NCBI GenBank assembly: GCA_037355855.1
Contig: CM074763.1
Span: forward strand, 5,809,256-5,873,255
Length of the DNA stretch: 64,000 bases
DNA from: Pseudo-nitzschia pungens
Lineage: Eukaryota; Bacillariophyta; Bacillariophyceae; Bacillariales; Bacillariaceae
Direction of reading: 5' to 3'
Position 1 is the stretch's first letter, and every line of letters starts with the position of its first letter. This document shows positions 1 to 9,944 of the stretch, piece by piece. Made by a program: the position numbers and the translations under genes. Under the pieces are notes generated by a model, which searched no databases, was not told where the DNA came from, and was given only the letters and a program-made list of their open reading frames with translations.

Positions 1-132
1 CAAAGCACGAAACTAGAGGACAGTAACGCATCATAATACACCAGCAGCATAACACACTGCCACCACAATCTTCTTGTGTTTGTTTTTTTTTGTTGAAAGC
101 AACCACAACTTCGCACGAACGTGTATCTCTAG

Positions 133-1162
133 ATGGAATCAGCAAGAATGACGAACGCAACGAGACCAACAAGACCAACAACATTCGTCCACACAACGGA
201 AATGCCACGAGATCGCGAGATGGTCGTTGCTGCCACTTCGATGACCGAGGCGGACTCCCAAAGCTGCAGCAGCAGCAGTAGTGACGGTAGCAGTGGCTAC
301 AACTGTACTGACTGCGGCAGCTCAACAACAGCAATCACTGCAGTTTCGGTTGACATCGACGCGCAAACGTTTTTTGACACCCAGCTCGATCTATTGGACC
401 TCGTAATATCATACCTGGACGTTCGGTCCCTCCTGTCGGTGTGCCAGACCATCAAGACCGCATCGTTGGTCTTGACCCACGAGCACGTCCTTCGATCCGT
501 ACCAGGCAACGGCAACACGTGCAGGAACTGCAACACAAACACAAACACGAACACGGCTATCGATTCCAAACTCACGCAAAAACAACGCCGGTCCGCGGAT
601 CACGCCAGAGCCATTGTCGACAAAGTGGCGGCGGTCTTTGGCATTGCCGCAACCGACAACAAGATCAAGAACAGCAACAGCAACAAGAACAGCAACAGCA
701 ATATCGACAACGACACCAATGCCAAAAACGGCGATGTGCCTGTTGGCCTTCCGGTTTCTCCCGCCGGTCCCGACTCCGATGCGCCTGCTGCGGCTCGCCA
801 ACGCCAAACGGTGCGAAAAGTGCCAAAGGCCGCTGGTGCCCTACACCACCATGGCGGCGCACGTTGGACGAAATCCAGCCCCCGATGACACTCGCCCACA
901 GCTGGTACTATTGCTGCCGAGCCTGTCAATGGGCACCTTTTGCTGCACCCACTGCCTCTTTCTTCCGGCGAAGACACACTCTCAACCGCAACCACAACTT
1001 CAACCGCAACTGGAAACAACCACAATCCCATTCTCCGCAATCGACGAGGGTCCGGTCTCGGAACCAGCAGAACCACCAGAACTACTACTAGTACTAGTAG
1101 AACCGGAACGTCGCAGCACCGAAATGCGAATTCAAGGAAAAAAAATAACAACACAGTGCTAG
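133..1162 (+). CDS. F-box-like protein, reading frame broken
   Basis: An ATG at 133 opens a frame that runs to 888. A hydrophobic block at about residues 80-122 (motif LLDLVISYLDVRSLLSVCQ) looks like an F-box, the Skp1-binding part of SCF ubiquitin ligases. The expected downstream part of such diatom proteins, a VPTPMRLLRLANAKRCEKC stretch followed by a CCTHC cysteine cluster, lies in the next forward frame, which stops at 1162. The two frames overlap across an AAC/AGC trinucleotide-rich stretch (about 660-715), a natural place for an indel. I infer one gene with either a frameshift (mutation or sequencing error) or an unrecognised short intron between about 640 and 750. The F-box call rests on pattern similarity only. 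The first half also has a Ser-rich and Cys-containing leader. Confidence 0.5.
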
Positions 1163-2364
1163 TACTGTACTAGAGTACAGACCTCGCATCAAGCCCGCTA
1201 TGGATACAGCAGCGCCTAGCAGTACTAGCACTCGGCACAGCAGTACTGTACTACTCGCCTGCTCACCAATTGTTTTCGTTCTCAAAATACTACCTGAAAC
1301 ATACGGACGGTACTAGTAGCTACTAGTAGTACTCGTACTAGTAATCTTACTAGTAATCGAATAGGACAACTCCTATCATGCCCATCGATAGAACCCATTG
1401 AGCTTTTTGTACAATCATCACGTAGTAGTGGATACCTTTGCGCTTGTCAAAAATCACTTTTTTGAGCCTCCTCGGTCGTTTGTTTCGACGAAGAATTTCT
1501 TCTCTTAGCTTTCTTCAAAAATTATAGTAGTAAGAGATTACTGTACGGTAAGGTTAAAACCTGTACGGTAACAGTTTGTTGTAACTTACCGTACGGTAGC
1601 TAAAAAATCCTCACAAGATGAGAGAAGATCTTAATATCGATAAACCTTACAGTAAAGTTTACCGTGAGGTTACTCGAACATCAGTGTGGAAATCGAACTG
1701 GTGATAGCATAGTAGCGAACGAAGAACGAACCATAACGGAAGGATCGCTGTCACTTCGAATTTTGGTACGAATATCTGTTGCGATGGTGTCCACAAGACT
1801 CACATATTGCAACGGAAATGGAAAATTTCCCTGGACATCGGGACAGAAAAAAAAAACCGAGAGAAACAATCCAAATCGTTATAAAACGTTGCAACGTAGT
1901 AATAGCTCTGTCGAACACTCTAGATCACAGAGTTGTTATTCGTAAGGGGATGAACTGCCTCAAAATGCGGGGTAAGTTGGGTGTTTAAAAGTGTAATTTT
2001 TTCATCAAAGGTCATGCACATAATTAAAAATGATTCGCAAATTCACATCACGCCCAAGGCAATTATTGTACCCCCGAAATTGGCATCAAGAAGGCCTACC
2101 GGTAGGAGCGTGCTCATGTCCCGTGTTGTAGTATCTGCGTATCTGCAATTTTGATTTTCGTCGGATTCTTCCCGGTCTCATCTCACATTCGGATCAAAAG
2201 GAGACTCAAAAAAATACTTCGTAACTTACTTGTATTGTATTGTCATACGAAGTAACCTTAAGGTTACCGCAATACAAGTGTTCAATCCAATTGTCCTAGG
2301 GAGTTAAAGGAAATCCAAGCTACCTACTCCAAGGTTCACTACAGATTGTTCTTGCAACACAATC
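1163..2364. other. Gene-poor spacer with short palindromic repeats
   Basis: No convincing gene. About 1163-1345 is dense in ACTAGTAC/CTAGTA microsatellite-like sequence. GTAAGGTTAC-type motifs recur at about 1535-1670. A perfect 16-bp palindrome GTAACCTTAAGGTTAC sits at 2252-2267, about 100 bp upstream of the trypsin start. Confidence 0.6.
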
Positions 2365-3945
2365 ATGTTGAAAATGAACTATGTCATGCTTCGTGTCCTG
2401 ATCGCGGCAGCAGCTATCTCCCCTGCCTTTGCTATGCCCATGAAAACAATTGTGGGAGGGGTCGAAGCCACTCCAGGCCAGTTCCCCTATTTTGTCAACT
2501 ATGGCTGTTGCGGAGGTGCACTCATCGCCCCCGACGTTGTGTTGACAGCAGCACACTGTGATACTCCTGATTGCGATGTGAGAAACAGTGATTACTACAT
2601 TGGTGCCTACGAAAAATTTACTACGAATCAGGGTGCCCAGGTACGACAGTGTGCGGCATGGATCAATGATCCCAAGTACAACAGCGACACAATGGAATAC
2701 GATTTCGCCCTTTGCAAGCTCAGTTCGCCGGTCACCATCGATGAGTCCTTTGTCGAGCTGGAACTCAACGAACTGGACTCATTTCCAAGCGATGGGACCA
2801 ATACCATCGGTATGGGAATGGGTGGTACGCTTGCGAACGATGGCACTGATCCAAACTTTCCACAAGAGTATTCTTCCATTCTGAAGAACGTCACCCTTCC
2901 CACAGTCAGCCAATCCAGTTGCAGCGAGGTTTACCCAGACCTTGGTGACATGATGATTTGTACCATGGTCGCGGCAGGCGGGGAGGACACCTGCCAGGGT
3001 GACTCGGGTGGTCCCCTCGTTGTTAGATCTTACCAGGGTGATGGCACTTTCAAGGACATCCACGTGGGTGTTGTATCCTTTGGAGCTGGATGTGCCCAGC
3101 CTAACACCCCCGGTGTGTACGCCCGAACCAGCAACAACATGGACTGGATCAGGACAACCACTTGCGAAACCTTGGGGAGCGTTGCTGACTTTTGCAGCGG
3201 TGGCATTCCCTCCGCCAGTCCCTCCGACGTTCCCTCTGCTAGTCCCTCCGCCAGTCCCTCGGTGCTTTCTGCTGCTCCCTCCGGGAGTCCCACCGTGTCG
3301 GACGCTCCCTCAGCCGTTCCCTCCGCAAATCCCTCGGGGGCTGCCACCCCCAGCCCCTCGGACGTTCCTTCCTCCAGTCCCTCCACAAATCCTTCGGGGG
3401 TCGTCACCCCCACTCCGTCCATTGCCTCCACCTTTGAATCATCCTCATCATCGTCATCATCCATCATCGACAATACTCCAACTTTGTCTCCTGACAGTAC
3501 TCTCACTCCCACTGCTGCTCCCACTGCTGCCCCCACTAAGGCCCCCACTAAGGCCCCCACTAAGGCCCCCACTGCAGCTCCAACCAAGGCCCCCACTAAG
3601 GCCCCCACTGTCTCCCCGACCAAGGCTGCCAAGAAGACCAAGGCTCCCAAAGAGACGAAGGCCCCGAAAGAGACGAAGGCCCCGAAAGAGACGAAGGCCC
3701 CGAAAGAGACCAAGGCCCCGAAAGAGACCAAGGCTCCAAAGGCTCCCAAGGCTGGAGAGACCGTGGCAGCACCAATTGCACCCCCCACCGCCATAAGTGT
3801 CAGGGCCACGGAAACAACCGTACCTGCGCCTGCACCAGCACCAACCGTGTCTCCCAAATCCGCCAAGTCGTCCAAACTTCCTACTTCCGTGTCTCCCAAG
3901 TCGACCAAAGCATCGAAATCCGACAAGCGCCTCCTTTACATCTAA
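2365..3945 (+). CDS. Secreted trypsin-like serine protease (S1) with repetitive tail
   Basis: Trypsin-fold endopeptidase, 526 residues. Residues 1-23 form a signal peptide, then a short propeptide leads to IVGG (29-32), the classical activation cleavage site. The catalytic triad is visible: His64 in TAAHC, Asp113 in the DFALCKL block and Ser214 in CQGDSGGPL. Asp208, six residues before Ser214, corresponds to chymotrypsin position 189 and predicts cleavage after Lys or Arg. The expected SFGAGCAQPNTPGVYA block is present. The protease ends near residue 280. About 245 residues of low complexity follow: PSxxPS repeats (282-350), an Ala-Pro-Thr-Lys block and an APKETK block repeated at DNA level. 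The tail may be a glycosylated or wall/matrix-binding stalk; that is inference. The ATG is chosen because it opens directly on the signal peptide. Confidence 0.93.
   Translation: MLKMNYVMLRVLIAAAAISPAFAMPMKTIVGGVEATPGQFPYFVNYGCCGGALIAPDVVLTAAHCDTPDCDVRNSDYYIGAYEKFTTNQGAQVRQCAAWINDPKYNSDTMEYDFALCKLSSPVTIDESFVELELNELDSFPSDGTNTIGMGMGGTLANDGTDPNFPQEYSSILKNVTLPTVSQSSCSEVYPDLGDMMICTMVAAGGEDTCQGDSGGPLVVRSYQGDGTFKDIHVGVVSFGAGCAQPNTPGVYARTSNNMDWIRTTTCETLGSVADFCSGGIPSASPSDVPSASPSASPSVLSAAPSGSPTVSDAPSAVPSANPSGAATPSPSDVPSSSPSTNPSGVVTPTPSIASTFESSSSSSSSIIDNTPTLSPDSTLTPTAAPTAAPTKAPTKAPTKAPTAAPTKAPTKAPTVSPTKAAKKTKAPKETKAPKETKAPKETKAPKETKAPKETKAPKAPKAGETVAAPIAPPTAISVRATETTVPAPAPAPTVSPKSAKSSKLPTSVSPKSTKASKSDKRLLYI
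3520..3745 (+). repeat. Coding minisatellites in trypsin tail
   Basis: Two adjacent in-frame tandem repeats. The first is a 12-bp unit encoding Pro-Thr-Lys-Ala or Pro-Thr-Ala-Ala (about 3510-3620). The second is an 18-bp unit encoding APKETK (about 3645-3740). Near-identity at DNA level suggests recent copy-number change. Confidence 0.85.
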
Positions 3946-5659
3946 AAATTCCGGGTGTCATTGCTGCAGCTGGTACTTGTGCTGCTGCTGCAACGCTCAG
4001 AGCATTGCATGATCGCTTATTCGACTACGTACGTGGATGGAATTTAATCCAATGTTGGTGCCTTGAAACAACAAAAGCTTGGACTTTGAGTAGGCAGATA
4101 CAGATATCAAACCTGTGTACTGCGATGTCCCTACTACTTGTGGTGTAGGAAACTCCACATGGGATTTCCAATCTCCGTGCGAGAGAGTGATGGATCCATT
4201 CCGCTCGGTTCGGGGATGCGGTTTGTAGAGTCGGAACGAGAAACGTGTCGACCAGAACGAACGAGATGACCTTCCGACAGGCTTTGTTGTTTGTTGCTGC
4301 CTTGGATGGATGCCGGGTAAAGATCGTTGTCGGAGTGACTTCATTCCTAGATGGATTTATTGGTTTCGGAATGGATTTGATTTGACTCGTTGCTGGAGCT
4401 GATAACAGATTTGTGATTGCTGGGGGACTGGATTGGATACCAAACAATATTAAAATGCACTGCAACACCAGAGTGAATTCAATCAAGGATTGGATGCCGG
4501 AGCGAATATTCACTACCGTAAAGTAAATTTTATACCGGAGCAGTTTGATTCATTGTTCGCCGGGAGCGAAATCCATTTGATTTGATTCGATTTTATTTTA
4601 TTTTATTTTTATTTCATTGGATTGATTGGTTTGGATTGGATCGACGCGGAATTTGCGGCACAATCCTTCGTATCGGTTTGGATTGTTCTCACGTTTGTTC
4701 CAACAAAAGCATGGCGAGGAGAGAAGGGAAAACTGCAAAGCATCGGTTCGACCAATAAGAGCAGGAAGAATCCGGAGCTAGCTAGTACTAGTATGCAAAG
4801 GGTTCTGAGTTTAAGCAGACCCCTGTTGTTGGTAGCTGCCTGCTACAATAATTCGTACATGCTACTGTACCGCGTTTGAACCGTCATCGACATGACTTCT
4901 ACCTACATGCCTATCAGATGCACACGCGGATTGTCACCGTTCTCAAACTAAGTAATTAGTCGCTAGGGAAGAAGATGATCGGACTTACCGGTCTTTTTCT
5001 TCGTCTAGTACTACAGTGTTTTTAAATTTCTTATGAATAATAATATTGTAATACAACATTAGAATGTAAATAGTAAACCATTCTTCTTGTTTCAAAAACT
5101 AATGGACATCTCTGTTCCCTTCAAGGAGGGATTCATTCGTTCGCTACAGCCAAAACTGTCCTAGAGTAATCAATCATCAACAAACTGAGCAACGGACCAA
5201 CCAACAAACCATTGAGCAGTCCACCATCCTATAAATCAGTCGTCTTTTGCTGATTGTTTGTTTGTTTGTTTCATTGATTGAAACACGAAGCGTCGTCGTG
5301 ATGACCGATTACCGAGGTACGTGCGTTGACTACGGTGTGTTTCATTGGATAGATAGCTAGGAGTACTCTTTCTGCTCCATTCGAATCAAATCAAGACATC
5401 GAATCCAATCCAATTCCGGCACCATGCTCTTCCACTCCATTCAAAGTCAATCGCCGTCTCGATTCTAACCCCGACAGAATGGCTCGAGTCCTTGCAAACG
5501 AAGTGAAACACAATGATATGGATCGGAGCAGACTCCATTCGCCAACTCGCTCGCTCGGGTGCTAAGGTTACGTGCAGTTCTTTCTGTTCCTACTCGCATG
5601 GAGCGACCGCATCCAGTCCCGTCGTCTCTCGTCTCTTCCCGTCGCATCTCACATCCGTT
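3946..5659. other. Gene-poor spacer
   Basis: No gene supported. The stretch holds simple sequence: GATTTGATTC/TTTTATTTTA runs near 4560-4640, GTTTGTTTGTTT near 5258-5270, and scattered ACTAGTA words. Open frames here are short and lack any domain signal. Confidence 0.5.
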
Positions 5660-6496
5660 CTAACTCGCAAAGGCCGTTTTTTTCCCGGTCAATCCTTCCA
5701 TCTTTGTAGCGAATTCCGCCAGATCGGCGTCGAGGGATTCCTTGCTGAGGCCACTCGTGAAGGTCTTGGAGTTTCGAAAGGTCACAGTGTTGACGTCCTG
5801 GTCCCAGACCTCCTTGTAGGAAGTGATCAGGCCCGTGTCGGGGGATCGCTCCAGCACCAGGCTCCCGCTGAGGTATGTGATGGGCTCTAGCACCGGGATG
5901 CGAAAGCACAAATATTCGACGAATCGGAATTCCAGCGTGTTGTCGCCCCTGGCGGTGGCGGTGCCCGGCACCAACACCACCTTGGACCGCGCCGGATCAA
6001 AGAGCTGGGAGGTTCCCTTGACCCACTTGTCGAGTGTGTACGTGTCGATCTCGTCCTTGAAGATGCAGCTCTCGTCGTAGATGCTGCGGGTGATCTTGCC
6101 GCTCACCAAAAACTGGTTAGCCAAGAGGTCCTGGTCGATGACCACCTTGAGGATGTCCTCGTCCGAGAGATTGGTCTTCTTGACCGCGTTGGCATCATTG
6201 GCATCATCGAAAGCAATGGCGGGGGGGACTCCTGCTGAGGGATTGGCCAGGACAAGCCCGGTGGCAACTGCGGTGGACGAGACGAGTTTTCCAATGGCGT
6301 CCCGGCGTGTTTGCGTTTGCGTTTGCGTTAGCTTTTTCGTGTGCCTTTTCGTGACTTCTTGGTCTCTCTCGCTGGAGGACGCGGCAAGGGAGGAGGAAGT
6401 CCGAGCTATCAACGCGGGAGAAGCAAACGATTCGATGACCGCCGGAGCTGTAGCAAGCAGCAGCAGTTGTGCCAAAATAGCAAGCGATCGTGCCAT
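5660..6496 (-). CDS. Thylakoid-lumen-targeted SnoaL/DUF2358-like protein
   Basis: 278 residues. Residues 1-24 are a hydrophobic signal peptide ending in VIESF-ASP, resembling the diatom ASAFAP plastid-import motif with Phe at the cleavage point. A basic, Thr/Gln-rich transit stretch follows. Then RRDAIGKL and a hydrophobic run (about 64-95) give a twin-arginine (Tat-type) thylakoid signal, so the mature protein probably sits in the thylakoid lumen. The mature part (about 105-278) matches my memory of the NTF2/SnoaL-like DUF2358 family: an ILKVVIDQDLLANQ helix, YDESCIFKDEID, an EFRFVEYLCFRIPVLEPI strand region and GLITSYKEVWDQD near the end. Members are conserved in phototrophs, mostly of unknown biochemical function. 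The family call is by pattern; the targeting call is stronger. Confidence 0.75.
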   Translation of the reverse strand: MARSLAILAQLLLLATAPAVIESFASPALIARTSSSLAASSSERDQEVTKRHTKKLTQTQTQTRRDAIGKLVSSTAVATGLVLANPSAGVPPAIAFDDANDANAVKKTNLSDEDILKVVIDQDLLANQFLVSGKITRSIYDESCIFKDEIDTYTLDKWVKGTSQLFDPARSKVVLVPGTATARGDNTLEFRFVEYLCFRIPVLEPITYLSGSLVLERSPDTGLITSYKEVWDQDVNTVTFRNSKTFTSGLSKESLDADLAEFATKMEGLTGKKTAFAS

Positions 6497-8165
6497 GGTG
6501 GTGTGTTTTAGAGTTTGAAAAAGTTTGGAAGGTGTTCCACTACGTACCCTATGAAAATTGGGTTGCGAGTAGTTTTGTTGTGCCGATGATGACGACCATG
6601 AAAAAGAATAAGATTAGTTGTGCTAATCCTGTCCTCCCACTTCTTAGATTGCAATAACTTACGGTAAGGTTACCGTAAGGTTACGGTTGTCTATTGCACA
6701 AAATCCAATCGACATCACTGAGTTCAAAACCTTATTCATTGCCGGTGTTGCCGGTAGAGTTTATCGGTGTTCGTCCGGGACAAAAGAATCCTTGGGGATT
6801 GCAAGTAACCTTACCGTACGGTACGGTATTTGCGGTAAGTTTGCTTCATATTCACGTGCGAATGCAGCACTGTACGGTGTGTGAGGTAAACCTTACTGCA
6901 ATTAAGGTTACCGTAACCTTACCATACCGGTAGACAGAAGATAGAGAAAGATCTTTTTGCATTCTTTGTGACGTCAGCAGGAGTACCGTACGTTGGGTGG
7001 CGATGTGATGGTAACCTTAACCTTACGGTAATTACCTACCATACCTAATGATACATATGTAAGTCATGAATGGATACGTACGTACGTACGTACGTACACG
7101 TATGCAGGATTTCGTTGGGATGCCGGAAAACTTGTTTTGTACCTGTAACCTTACTGATACGTACAAACGAACTTCGACGAAAAAATGAGGGTCTGTGAAA
7201 CCCAAACAGTGCATGCATTGTGACAAAACTGTGAGGAGAAAAAAGGAACTTTCTCGTTGCAAGAGTTCAACACCGGAATATCAATTCCACAGGCACAACA
7301 AACTAACGCTTCCAAACACCACCCTCTTACTCCACCGACCTTGCCCGGTCTCGATAGTTCTGCAGAGTTGGAATCATCGCAACGAATTCGTCATGGTTGT
7401 TGAGTTGTCCTGTCGTAAAAGTGATACTTCGTATTAGTTTTCAATCGCAGTCCATACACCACTCTAGTACCAGACGGTAGCTGCTGTATGCAAACGCAGG
7501 TTGTTTCGAAGGGGACGGGCGGAATGTCTGCGTTGTCGGAACGAACTTCGGCTTCGGATCGTTCTTAGTTCTACAGTAGATGTGTCAGATGGTGGATTGG
7601 ATTGGATTGGATTGCTCTAGAGTTGGTATTTGTTGGTTTGTTTGTTGGTTATTGATCTCGAACTCATTTTCGTTAGCGAACGAATCAATCCACCTACTCG
7701 TAGAAGGAACAATTTTGAATACAAATAGGTTTTGAAGATTTGACATCTACCTGAATAATATAGATAATGTATTATCTCGATATATATGTTATAACGGAAG
7801 CGCTCCGAATGATTATTGTTATAGGTAAAAGTGAATTTATGAGTATTAGTTCTTTTCGTTGTTCTTTATGCTAGTTCCTCCCATTGTCTAGGGATCGGAC
7901 GACAGTTTCCGGATGGGAGATGCTTTCTACTATAGTACAGTACAGTACAGATGTCGTCCTTGTTCTTTTCCTCCGTTTTGAAATTGGAATGCGGTGTGGA
8001 GACCTCCGGATGAATGAGGATTGCACGCGATGGGGTTCAAAATCGTCGCTGCGGAACTCAATCCCATATAGTACAGTGATAATACTAAGGGTATGGTTGT
8101 TCCTCCTCGTATTGTGTGTGAGTGTGCCTTGCTTCCCAATATTCTGTGCCCCACGGATCTCTTTT
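6497..8165. other. Spacer rich in GTAACCTTAC repeats
   Basis: No gene recognised. 6655-7040 is crowded with GTAACCTTAC and GGTAAGGTTACC words in both orientations. A TACG tandem run lies at about 7076-7098. The left copy of a dispersed inverted repeat is at 7118-7266. GATTGGATTG runs occur near 7595-7610. Confidence 0.55.
7118..7266 (+). repeat. Dispersed repeat, left copy (inverted partner at 11986-12110)
   Basis: This segment and the reverse complement of 11986-12110 share a GGATGCCGGAAAACTTGT block (7118-7135). They also share an about 80-bp nearly identical block around GTGCATGCATTGTGACAAAA (about 7169-7245). The copies face each other about 4.7 kb apart and bracket the gene at 8166-9944. 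Confidence 0.8.
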
Positions 8166-9944
8166 TTAAGCAATCATCTTTTCGTCCTCGACGCCATCGT
8201 CTCTCGTTATTGCAACACCGGCGGCCCGAGCGGCTGCCCGGCGGTGCCCCGCCAGATCGAGCCGCAGCCTCAATCTCAGTTGCAACTTTTTCCAGTCGCG
8301 GGCGTACCCAGGGGGCTTGCTCCCGGCCGGTACCACCAGGAGGTTCTTTCGCAGAGACGATCGTTGGGTCGAAAGAGATCGCGCCATACAAGGCGACGAA
8401 GATGAAGACAGGGACAAGCCGGACGAACCAAAGGCACCGGCAGAGGCGGCGGAGACGGTTCGAACGATGGGAGAGGGAGGCGCCGAAGAATCGTGTTTGT
8501 GTTCCTCGCTCGGGGTGGTAGTAGTAGTGGCGACAGCAGAATCTTCGGGTTTTGCGTCACCACTCTCGGTGCCATCGAGTGTGACGAGGGCCTTGCGGGT
8601 GGCGGACTCGACGAAATGTTCCAGGAGGCACGGAGTTCGTGTGTGCGTGCGTGAACTGCTGCTGCTGCTTTGGTCTCTATAATCCCCTGCTCTTCCTTCT
8701 CCCGCAAAGCCATTGAGTCGGCCGGGGAGGGGAAAGTGCATGGATCGTCTCCTCCGTTTCTCGCCGAGTCCACGGAGCAGCTGTTGTGTACGTGATGTGG
8801 ATCGTTGAGAGCCTCGCTGGTGATCCCTCTGGACCCGGTCTCGGATGAAATCCGCGATTGATGGCTTGGGTCGTTGATGTTCTTCTTCTTGTGGGGATCT
8901 CTCCTGGTTCGGAAGCTTTTGCTCCTTGTCTTGAATAAAGGAAGCGATCGGGGTCTTGCGGTGTTGTTGCTGCTGCTCCTTTTGCTTCGTTTGCTGCCAC
9001 CGGGACGAAAAGAAAGCGGGGTAGGGACGGTCTCGGTGTGGGCGCTCCTGTAGCAGAACTCGGGGGATGCACGTTCTGCGGCTGCTCTGTGGAACGTCGC
9101 AGCCCACCGCCTGGCGAGCCCGTGACTCCCATTCATCGGAAAGAGTCAGGGTGTGCTTGAGATCCCAAATTGATTCCTGTTCGTGTTCCTGGTCGGATTC
9201 GTCTTGCAGGGGATGGTGGAGGGGGAGGCATCCCATTACTCCGTCCCACGAAGAGGACGAGCCACGCCTGCCGGATTGGGCACGGACTCGTGAGGCATGC
9301 AGTTCGCGCTGTTCCAGCAACCATTCTCGGGTAGCAGAAGGCCCGTGTTGCCGGTTTGTTTGGCGCAGAGCTGCGAGAGCGCGTGCGACACCCTCCTCTT
9401 CTTCGGGATACCACCTGTGGCTTCCGGCACGAGGGGTGTGTGTGTGCGTGAGGTGCTTTTCCTCCATAATGGCCCGGACCAGAGCGGTTCTGCGGAGCTC
9501 ATCGGAAAGGTTCGACTCGTGGCTCATTGTTTCTGTTAGCTTGCTGGGTTGTTTTCCGGACGAAAGCGCCTTGGACAGGGCGGTGGATATTGCAGAAGAA
9601 AGCAACTTTGTGGTGGACGATGCCGTGAGTTGTGGGAGAACACCCGGATCTCGATCAGCGGCGATTTGCAACTGCTTGGCGAGTTGCTGGTGCACCTTGC
9701 ACCGGAGGAACTCGTGGTAGGTAGGTCGTGTGAGAGAAGTAACTGGAATGGACGAGCAGCTGCTGCTGTTGCTGCAATGACTGTTGTTGCTGCTATTGCT
9801 GCTATAACTGCTGCTGCTAACATAGTGATCAGATGCCGACAAGGAGTCGGAATCCGAGGGAGCGGTACATGAACTTGCGGTTTCACCTTTGTCCTGGAGG
9901 AAGAACGCTGTTAACGGTTGTGTGGAGGTAGTAGTAATCGTCAT
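8166..9944 (-). CDS. Unknown protein with repeated F-[IL]-x-D-[KR] motifs
   Basis: One uninterrupted frame of 592 residues opening on ATG. I recognise no family. It is largely polar and predicted disordered (Ser-rich near 30-65, Gln-rich near 330). A short motif recurs: PLTAFFLQDK near the N-terminus, then TPIASFIQDK and PSIADFIRDR in the middle, with TYHEFLRCK as a weaker variant. This looks like a short linear motif or short amphipathic helix used several times. Basic stretches (EKRRRR) suggest possible nuclear localisation. It shows no signal peptide or membrane segment. The gene lies between two inverted copies of a dispersed repeat, so it may have been mobilised, but nothing in it resembles a transposase. 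Confidence 0.6.
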   Translation of the reverse strand: MTITTTSTQPLTAFFLQDKGETASSCTAPSDSDSLSASDHYVSSSSYSSNSSNNSHCSNSSSCSSIPVTSLTRPTYHEFLRCKVHQQLAKQLQIAADRDPGVLPQLTASSTTKLLSSAISTALSKALSSGKQPSKLTETMSHESNLSDELRRTALVRAIMEEKHLTHTHTPRAGSHRWYPEEEEGVARALAALRQTNRQHGPSATREWLLEQRELHASRVRAQSGRRGSSSSWDGVMGCLPLHHPLQDESDQEHEQESIWDLKHTLTLSDEWESRARQAVGCDVPQSSRRTCIPRVLLQERPHRDRPYPAFFSSRWQQTKQKEQQQQHRKTPIASFIQDKEQKLPNQERSPQEEEHQRPKPSIADFIRDRVQRDHQRGSQRSTSRTQQLLRGLGEKRRRRSMHFPLPGRLNGFAGEGRAGDYRDQSSSSSSRTHTRTPCLLEHFVESATRKALVTLDGTESGDAKPEDSAVATTTTTPSEEHKHDSSAPPSPIVRTVSAASAGAFGSSGLSLSSSSSPCMARSLSTQRSSLRKNLLVVPAGSKPPGYARDWKKLQLRLRLRLDLAGHRRAAARAAGVAITRDDGVEDEKMIA

